A stretch of DNA of 64,000 nucleotides, taken from positions 98,012 through 162,011 of the forward strand of contig NZ_QEES01000004.1 of the NCBI RefSeq assembly GCF_003115775.1, read 5' to 3'. Each line of letters starts with the position of its first letter. Position 1 is the first letter of the stretch. The notes under the pieces were generated by a model. The model searched no databases. It was not told the origin of the DNA and was given only the letters and a program-made list of their open reading frames with translations. Shown here in pieces: positions 59,310-64,000 of the stretch. This DNA comes from Cellulomonas sp. WB94. GTDB lineage: Bacteria; Actinomycetota; Actinomycetes; Actinomycetales; Cellulomonadaceae. The translations under genes were made by a program, and so were the position numbers.

Positions 59310-59760
59310 CGGCGCGGTCGTCGTCGTCCTCGTCCGACTCCTCCGCCGGCTTGCGGTACGGGTCGGCGTCACCGGCGAACTGGGCTGTCGCCGCGAGTGC
59401 CGCGACCTCCGCGTCGCGACGGGCGGCCTCCGAGAGCGCCGCGGTCAGGTGGGCGGCGGTCTCCGGGACCGCGTCGAGGTGGAAGTCCAGCGACGGAGTG
59501 AGCCGCATGCCGGTCTGCTTGCCGACCTCGGAACGGATGAGGCCCTTGGCGCTCTCGAGCGCGGCCGCGGAACCAGCCCGCGCCTCGTCGTCGCCGTAGA
59601 CGGTGTAGAAGACGTCCGCGTGCTGCAGGTCCCCGGTCACCCGGACATCGGTGACGGTGACGAACCCGAGCCTCGGGTCCTTGATCCGCGTGTCGAGCAT
59701 CTGCGCGACGATCTGTTGGATCCGCTCGGCGAGCTTCCTCGCACGACCCTGGTCTGCCAT
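59302..59760 (-). CDS. rbfA: 30S ribosome-binding factor A
   Basis: Cold-shock/ribosome-maturation factor for the 16S 5' end (152 aa). The KH-like domain shows [42 protein letters not shown] and [20 protein letters not shown]. An acidic C-terminal tail (EESDEDDDD) extends beyond the fold. It lies between infB and truB, with truB coupled by overlap. A small hairpin lies just before its start. Confidence 0.94.
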   Translation of the reverse strand: MADQGRARKLAERIQQIVAQMLDTRIKDPRLGFVTVTDVRVTGDLQHADVFYTVYGDDEARAGSAAALESAKGLIRSEVGKQTGMRLTPSLDFHLDAVPETAAHLTAALSEAARRDAEVAALAATAQFAGDADPYRKPAEESDEDDDDRAGA

Positions 59761-59782
59761 GTTCTCCGGCCTTCTGGAAGGT

Positions 59783-59803
59783 CCGTCCCGGCCTGCGGGA
59801 CGG
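59783..59803 (-). promoter_or_regulatory. Small hairpin upstream of rbfA
   Basis: CCGTCCCG (59783-59790) and CGGGACGG (59796-59803) form an 8-bp stem with a 5-nt loop, about 22 nt before the rbfA start. Its role is unknown. Confidence 0.45.
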
Positions 59804-59858
59804 GTGATCGACGTCGACGCCTGCGGGGCTCTCGACACTGACGGTCGCACGACGGGCA

Positions 59859-59886
59859 GTGGCCCGCGCCGAACGGCGCGGGCCAC
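59859..59886 (-). terminator. Terminator-like hairpin after infB
   Basis: GTGGCCCGCGCC (59859-59870) and GGCGCGGGCCAC (59875-59886) form a perfect 12-bp stem with a GAAC loop, 14 nt after the infB stop. It may limit transcription into rbfA-truB. Confidence 0.7.
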
Positions 59887-59900
59887 CCCTCGTCACGTCG

Positions 59901-62792
59901 TCACTTGCGAGGCTTCTCGCGCAGCTCCCACGTCTCGATGACGTCACCGATCTCGACGTCGTTGAACGACCCGAGCCCGATACCGCACTCGAACCCTTCG
60001 CGGACCTCGGTCGCGTCGTCCTTGAACCGCTTGAGCGACTCGATGGTGAGGTTGTCCCCGACCACGGCACCGTTGCGCTTGACGCGCGCCTTGGTGTTGC
60101 GGCGGATCTCCCCGGACCGGACGATCGACCCGGCGATGTTGCCGAACTTCGACGAGCGGAACACCTCGCGCACCTCCGCGGTGCCGAGCTGGGCCTCCTC
60201 GTACTCCGGCTTGAGCATGCCCTTGAGGGCCGCCTCGACGTCGTCGATCGCCTGGTAGATGACCGAGTAGAACCGGACGTCCACGCCCTCGCGATCGGCG
60301 AGGTCCTCGACGCGCTCACCGAACTTCACGTTGAAGCCGATGATGATCGCGTTGTCGACCGTGGCGAGGTTGACATCGTTCTGCGTGATGGCACCCACAC
60401 CGCGGTGGATGACCCGCAGCTCGACCTCTTCGCCGACGTCGATCTTGAGCAGCGCGTCCTCGAGCGCCTCGACGGCACCCGACACGTCGCCCTTGAGGAC
60501 GAGGTTGAGCGTCTCGACCTTGCCCATCTGGAGCGCCTGCGTGAAGTCCTCGAGGCTGATGCGCTTGCGACGCTTCGCCAGGAGTGCGGCACGCTCGGCC
60601 GACTCGCGCTTCTCGGCGATCTGCCGCGCGGTCCGCTCGTCCGGCGCCACCAGGAAGGTGTCGCCGGCCCGCGGGACCGAGGCCAGACCGAGGACGACCA
60701 CCGGACGAGCCGGACCGGCCTCGTCGAGCGTGTTGCCGTGCTCGTCGAACATCGCCCGGACCCGTCCGTGGGCGGTGCCCGCGACGATCGCGTCACCGAC
60801 GTGGAGCGTGCCGGACTGCACGAGCACGGTCGCCATGGGGCCGCGACCCTTGTCGAGGTTGGCCTCGATGGCGACGCCGCGAGCGTCCTTGTTCGGGTTG
60901 GCCCGCAGGTCCAGAGCAGCGTCTGCGGTGAGCAGCACGGCCTCGAGCAGCTGGTCGATCCCCTGGTTGAGCTTCGCCGACACGTCGACGAACATCGTGT
61001 CGCCGCCGTACTCCTCGGCCACCAGGTTGTACTCGGTGAGCTGCTGGCGGATCTTGGCGGAGTTCGCCCCCTCCTTGTCCACCTTGTTCACCGCGACCAC
61101 GATCGGGACACCGGCGGCCTGGGCGTGGTTGAGCGCCTCGATCGTCTGAGGCATCACGCCGTCGTCGGCCGCGACCACGAGGATCGCGATGTCGGTGACC
61201 TGCGCGCCACGCGCACGCATCGCCGTGAAGGCCTCGTGACCCGGGGTGTCGATGAACGTCACCGCACGGTCGACGCCCTCATGGACGGTCCGGACCTGGT
61301 AGGCCCCGATGTGCTGGGTGATCCCGCCGGCCTCGCCTGCGACGACGTCCGTCTGGCGGATGGCGTCGAGGAGCTTGGTCTTGCCGTGGTCGACGTGACC
61401 CATGACGGTGACCACGGGCGGGCGGGCGAGCAGCTGCTCGTCCTCCTCGTCCGCGAGCTCCGCGTCCAGGTCGATGTCGAAGGACCCGAGCAGCTCGCGG
61501 TCCTCCTCCTCGGCCGAGACCATCTCGATGACGTAGCCGAGCTCCTGCGCGAGCGTGCCGAACGTGTCCTCGTCGAGCGACTGCGTCGCGGTCGCCATCT
61601 CACCGAGGTGGAACAGCACCGTGACGAGGCTCGCCGGGTTCGCGTCGATCTTGTCCGCGAAGTCGTTGAGCGACGAGCCGCGACGCAGGCGCACGACGGT
61701 CTTGCCGTTGCCGCGAGGGACCTGCACGCCACCCAGCGAGGGGGCCTGCATCTGCTCGAACTCCTGGCGCTTCGCCCGCTTGGACTTGCGTCCCCGGACA
61801 GGGCGGCCTCCGGCGCGACCGAACGCACCCTGGGTCGAACCGCGACCCGCACCACCCGGACGGCCACCGCCGCCACCGGGACGACCGGCGAAACCACCGC
61901 CGCCGCCGGGCGCGCCACCGGGACCGCCAGCACCACCAGGGCCGCCGGCACCGCCGGGACGACCGGCGTAACCGCCGCCGCCACCACCGGGACGCGCGCC
62001 GCCACCGGCACGAGCAGGACCCGGACGCTCACCCGGACGGCTGACGCCGCTCGCGTTGCGCCCAGGCATCATGCCGGGGTTGGGACGAGGACCGCCGGGG
62101 CGAGGACCGCCGGGGCGCTCCGTCGCTCCTGCAGGCGCGCCGCTCGCAGCCGGCGCCTCGGTCCGGCGCTCGCCGGGTCGGGGCATGCCCTGAGACGGGG
62201 CGAACGGGTTGTTGCCCGGACGCGGACCACCGGAGCGCGGGCCCGCGGACCCGCCGGGTCCAGCCGGGCGTTCGCGTCCCATGCCCTGCGACGGCGCGAA
62301 GGGGTTGTTGCCCGGACGCGAGCCGCTGGTGCGGGCAGGCGCCGGAGCAGGCGCGGGTCGCGGACCGGGACGGCCGGCGTCGGCGGCCGGTGCGGCCACT
62401 GGTGCCGAGCCGGCTGCGGGTGCAGCTGCGCCCGGCGTGGCGACGGTCGGCGTGGGAGCCGGTGCCGCGGGGGCCGGGGCGCTGGGGGCGCTCGCGGCAG
62501 CAGCGACCGCAGGGGTCGAGACCACCGGAGCGGGTGCCACGGGCGCGGGTGCCACAGGCGCCGGAGCCGCCGGGGCGGGTGCCGCGGCAGCCTTCGGGGC
62601 GGGCCGGGGCGCGGGTGCGGGCGCCGGAGCGGCGCCTGCCGGGTAGAGGTCGCGCAGCTTGCGCACGACGGGCGGCTCGATGGTCGAGGACGCCGAACGG
62701 ACGAACTCTCCGAGCTCGCCGAGCTTGGTCATCATGGTCTTGCTTTCAATGCCGAGCTCTTTTGCGAGCTCGTAGACGCGGACCTTGGCCAC
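59901..62792 (-). CDS. infB: Translation initiation factor IF-2
   Basis: GTPase bringing initiator tRNA to the 30S subunit (963 aa). Order: IF2_N domain (1-55, [20 protein letters not shown]), a low-complexity Ala/Pro then Gly/Arg/Pro region (about 55-330), the second IF2_N-like helical domain, a G domain with GHVDHGKT at 465-472 and [13 protein letters not shown] later, then domains II and III and the C-terminal fMet-tRNA domain ([20 protein letters not shown]). The GTG start at 62792 has GGAGAG upstream. It is preceded by ylxR and nusA. The linker holds repeated [15 protein letters not shown] blocks near 158-170 and 190-202. Confidence 0.97.
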   Translation of the reverse strand: MAKVRVYELAKELGIESKTMMTKLGELGEFVRSASSTIEPPVVRKLRDLYPAGAAPAPAPAPRPAPKAAAAPAPAAPAPVAPAPVAPAPVVSTPAVAAAASAPSAPAPAAPAPTPTVATPGAAAPAAGSAPVAAPAADAGRPGPRPAPAPAPARTSGSRPGNNPFAPSQGMGRERPAGPGGSAGPRSGGPRPGNNPFAPSQGMPRPGERRTEAPAASGAPAGATERPGGPRPGGPRPNPGMMPGRNASGVSRPGERPGPARAGGGARPGGGGGGYAGRPGGAGGPGGAGGPGGAPGGGGGFAGRPGGGGGRPGGAGRGSTQGAFGRAGGRPVRGRKSKRAKRQEFEQMQAPSLGGVQVPRGNGKTVVRLRRGSSLNDFADKIDANPASLVTVLFHLGEMATATQSLDEDTFGTLAQELGYVIEMVSAEEEDRELLGSFDIDLDAELADEEDEQLLARPPVVTVMGHVDHGKTKLLDAIRQTDVVAGEAGGITQHIGAYQVRTVHEGVDRAVTFIDTPGHEAFTAMRARGAQVTDIAILVVAADDGVMPQTIEALNHAQAAGVPIVVAVNKVDKEGANSAKIRQQLTEYNLVAEEYGGDTMFVDVSAKLNQGIDQLLEAVLLTADAALDLRANPNKDARGVAIEANLDKGRGPMATVLVQSGTLHVGDAIVAGTAHGRVRAMFDEHGNTLDEAGPARPVVVLGLASVPRAGDTFLVAPDERTARQIAEKRESAERAALLAKRRKRISLEDFTQALQMGKVETLNLVLKGDVSGAVEALEDALLKIDVGEEVELRVIHRGVGAITQNDVNLATVDNAIIIGFNVKFGERVEDLADREGVDVRFYSVIYQAIDDVEAALKGMLKPEYEEAQLGTAEVREVFRSSKFGNIAGSIVRSGEIRRNTKARVKRNGAVVGDNLTIESLKRFKDDATEVREGFECGIGLGSFNDVEIGDVIETWELREKPRK

Positions 62793-62841
62793 ATCTCTCC
62801 TGTCTCGGTCCGCCCAGGAGAGGGTCGGACCGTCGTTAGTT

Positions 62842-62883
62842 CTGGGTACTCATCGCTGGGTACTCATCGGTGCGTGCTCATCG
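62842..62883. repeat. 14-nt tandem repeat, three units, between ylxR and infB
   Basis: CTGGGTACTCATCG occurs twice (62842-62855 and 62856-62869), then a diverged third unit GTGCGTGCTCATCG (62870-62883). It lies in the infB leader on the minus strand, about 50 nt before the GTG. No gene is in the 173-nt gap. Confidence 0.85.
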
Positions 62884-62965
62884 GGCAGCCATCGGCTTGT
62901 CAAACCCGCTTCCCATGTCGACGGTTCGACGCTGCCGGGTACGGACCCGGCAACGGTGGTGCTCC

Positions 62966-63229
62966 TCACGGTGCTCCGAGGTGTGCCTCGACCGCTGCGA
63001 GATCCAACGGCCCTGCATGACGCAAGGCCCGCGGGAAAGCACGGCGGCGTTCGGCAAGCTCGAGACAGCGAGGTTCGGGGTGCAGCCACGCACCCCTGCC
63101 CGGCATGCAGCGACCTTCGTCCACGACCAGCACGGGGAGACCCGCACCGTCCGTACTGACGACGATCCTCAGCAGTGCCGACCTTCGATCGGTCGACCGG
63201 CACCCCACGCACGTGCGCACCGGGCCCAT
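62966..63229 (-). CDS. ylxR: YlxR family RNA-binding-like protein (DUF448)
   Basis: A small basic protein (87 aa) of the nusA-infB operon. The family signature is PVRTCVGCR at 3-11, followed by LLRIVVSTDG and GRGAWLHPEPRCLELAERR. YlxR has been reported to bind RNA and to affect RNase P or transcription in Bacillus-type species. ATG 63229 gives the usual length; no strong ribosome-binding site is visible. The ORF to 63679 extends into nusA and is not used. Confidence 0.92.
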   Translation of the reverse strand: MGPVRTCVGCRSTDRRSALLRIVVSTDGAGLPVLVVDEGRCMPGRGAWLHPEPRCLELAERRRAFPRALRHAGPLDLAAVEAHLGAP

Positions 63230-63266
63230 GACGACGACAGCGAGGTCATCGGGGGTCCGCCTGCTC

Positions 63267-63301
63267 GGCGAGGAGAGCCGGGTGTCCGACCCAGCCTCGC
63301 C
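63267..63301 (-). promoter_or_regulatory. Hairpin between nusA and ylxR
   Basis: GGCGAGG (63267-63273) pairs with CCTCGCC (63295-63301), with an inner GGGT/ACCC pairing (63280-63283, 63289-63292). It lies in the 89-nt intercistronic gap. Confidence 0.5.
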
Positions 63302-63318
63302 AAGTCTAGCGCGCCGCG

Positions 63319-64000
63319 TCACCGGCTGTGACCGGGCGCGGCCCCCTGACCGCTCCGCCCGCTCGGACGGTCGGCCGACGGCTCGGCGACGTCCTCGGCC
63401 ATGTCGGACCGGATGTCGATCCGCCAGCCCGTGAGCTTGGCCGCCAGGCGGGCGTTCTGCCCCTCCTTGCCGATCGCGAGGGACAGCTGGTAGTCCGGGA
63501 CGACGACGCGGGCGGCACGCGCCACCGGATCCACGATCGTGACCGACAGGACGCGCGCCGGCGACAGCGCGTGCGCCACCATCTCGGCGGGGTCGTCGGA
63601 GTAGTCGACGATGTCGATCTTCTCGCCGTGCAGCTCCGCCATGACGGCCCGCACGCGCGCGCCCATGGGTCCGATGCATGCACCCTTCGCGTTGAGCCCC
63701 GGCACGTTCGCCCGGACCGAGAGCTTGGTGCGGTGCCCCGCCTCGCGGGCGATCGACATGATCTCGACGGTTCCGTCCGCGACCTCGGGGACCTCGAGCG
63801 CGAACAGTCGGCGCACGAGGTTGGGGTGGGTCCGGGACAGCGTGACCTGCGGGCCCTTCATGCCGCGGGCGACCTCGAGCACGAGGGCGCGCAGCCGCTC
63901 CCCGTGCACGTAGCGCTCCGTGGGCACCTGCTCGTGCGCCGGGAGCACCGCCTCGGTCCCGCCGACGTCGACGAGGACGACGCGGCTGTCACGGCCCTGC
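63319..64000 (-). CDS. nusA: Transcription elongation factor NusA, C-terminal part (5' end outside window)
   Basis: NusA controls pausing, termination and antitermination by RNA polymerase. The visible 227 residues cover the end of the S1 domain ([20 protein letters not shown]) and both KH domains: KSxxAPGLNAKG-like [20 protein letters not shown], then [20 protein letters not shown]. The C-terminus ([20 protein letters not shown]) is short. The N-terminal domain lies beyond base 64000, so the first codons seen are internal. It is first of the ylxR-infB-rbfA-truB series in this direction. Confidence 0.95.
   Translation of the reverse strand, partial: QGRDSRVVLVDVGGTEAVLPAHEQVPTERYVHGERLRALVLEVARGMKGPQVTLSRTHPNLVRRLFALEVPEVADGTVEIMSIAREAGHRTKLSVRANVPGLNAKGACIGPMGARVRAVMAELHGEKIDIVDYSDDPAEMVAHALSPARVLSVTIVDPVARAARVVVPDYQLSLAIGKEGQNARLAAKLTGWRIDIRSDMAEDVAEPSADRPSGRSGQGAAPGHSR

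Noticed and set aside
59859..63020. 1053-codon plus-strand frame over infB with Thr/Ala/Gly repeats
   Set aside because: It is the complement of the repetitive IF-2 linker and has no recognised domain.

Overview
The window is high-GC DNA (GC clearly above 70% by eye) from an actinobacterium. Gene content and order (lexA; hflX-dapF-miaA-miaB; gluABCD; recX-recA; lhr-nei2; clgR-pncC-pgsA; ftsK; rnj-dapA; folA-thyA; dapB-pnp-rpsO-ribF-truB-rbfA-infB-ylxR-nusA) match the conserved core of Actinomycetota chromosomes. GluABCD, RNase Y together with RNase J, and DUF3046 beside recA suggest Micrococcales, possibly Cellulomonas-like; the genus is inference. No rRNA, tRNA, CRISPR array, insertion sequence, prophage or integrase was seen. 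This is mostly chromosomal housekeeping DNA.

Layout. 1-6.5 kb: the 3' end of lexA, a small Rho_N-like protein, L-lactate dehydrogenase, a DinG/XPD helicase, HflX and an RsmC-like methyltransferase. 6.5-13.1 kb: thioredoxin-like, dapF, miaA and a Rv2728c-like gene overlapping in ATGA steps, then three YbjN-family genes and miaB. 13.2-16.6 kb: a gluABCD-type glutamate ABC transporter. 16.6-23.4 kb: RNase Y, recX, recA, an MBL-fold protein, a membrane-anchored phosphatase-like protein and DUF3046. 23.5-31.1 kb: Lhr helicase, Nei2 glycosylase, ClgR, PncC and PgsA. 31.2-41.3 kb: CapA-like protein, a PAS-GGDEF-EAL enzyme coupled to FtsK, an EamA transporter, RNase J and DapA. 41.5-45.6 kb: a ugpQ-A-E-B-like glycerophosphodiester operon. 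45.6-53.8 kb: folA-thyA, aldehyde dehydrogenase, a damaged azlC/azlD pair, a GNAT enzyme behind a possible leader ORF, dapB, membrane proteins and an M16 peptidase. 53.8-64 kb: pnp, rpsO, ribF, a convergent Nudix gene, truB, rbfA, infB, ylxR and truncated nusA.

Themes. DNA damage: lexA, recA, recX, dinG, lhr and nei2 lie together, and recA carries both a perfect SOS box and a PafBC/RecA-NDp-type promoter. RNA decay: RNases Y and J and PNPase are all present, and pnp has a structured leader. Lysine/peptidoglycan: dapA, dapB and dapF occur at three places. Many genes are joined by ATGA or GTGA overlaps, and at least ten start 6-7 nt after a TANNNT -10 element, which implies leaderless mRNAs.

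No wholly new multi-gene system was found. The most unusual items are the azlC/azlD deletion scar, the FtsK/c-di-GMP coupling, the YbjN trio, the phosphatase-MBL pair, the leader ORF before the GNAT gene, and several structured or repetitive intergenic elements.
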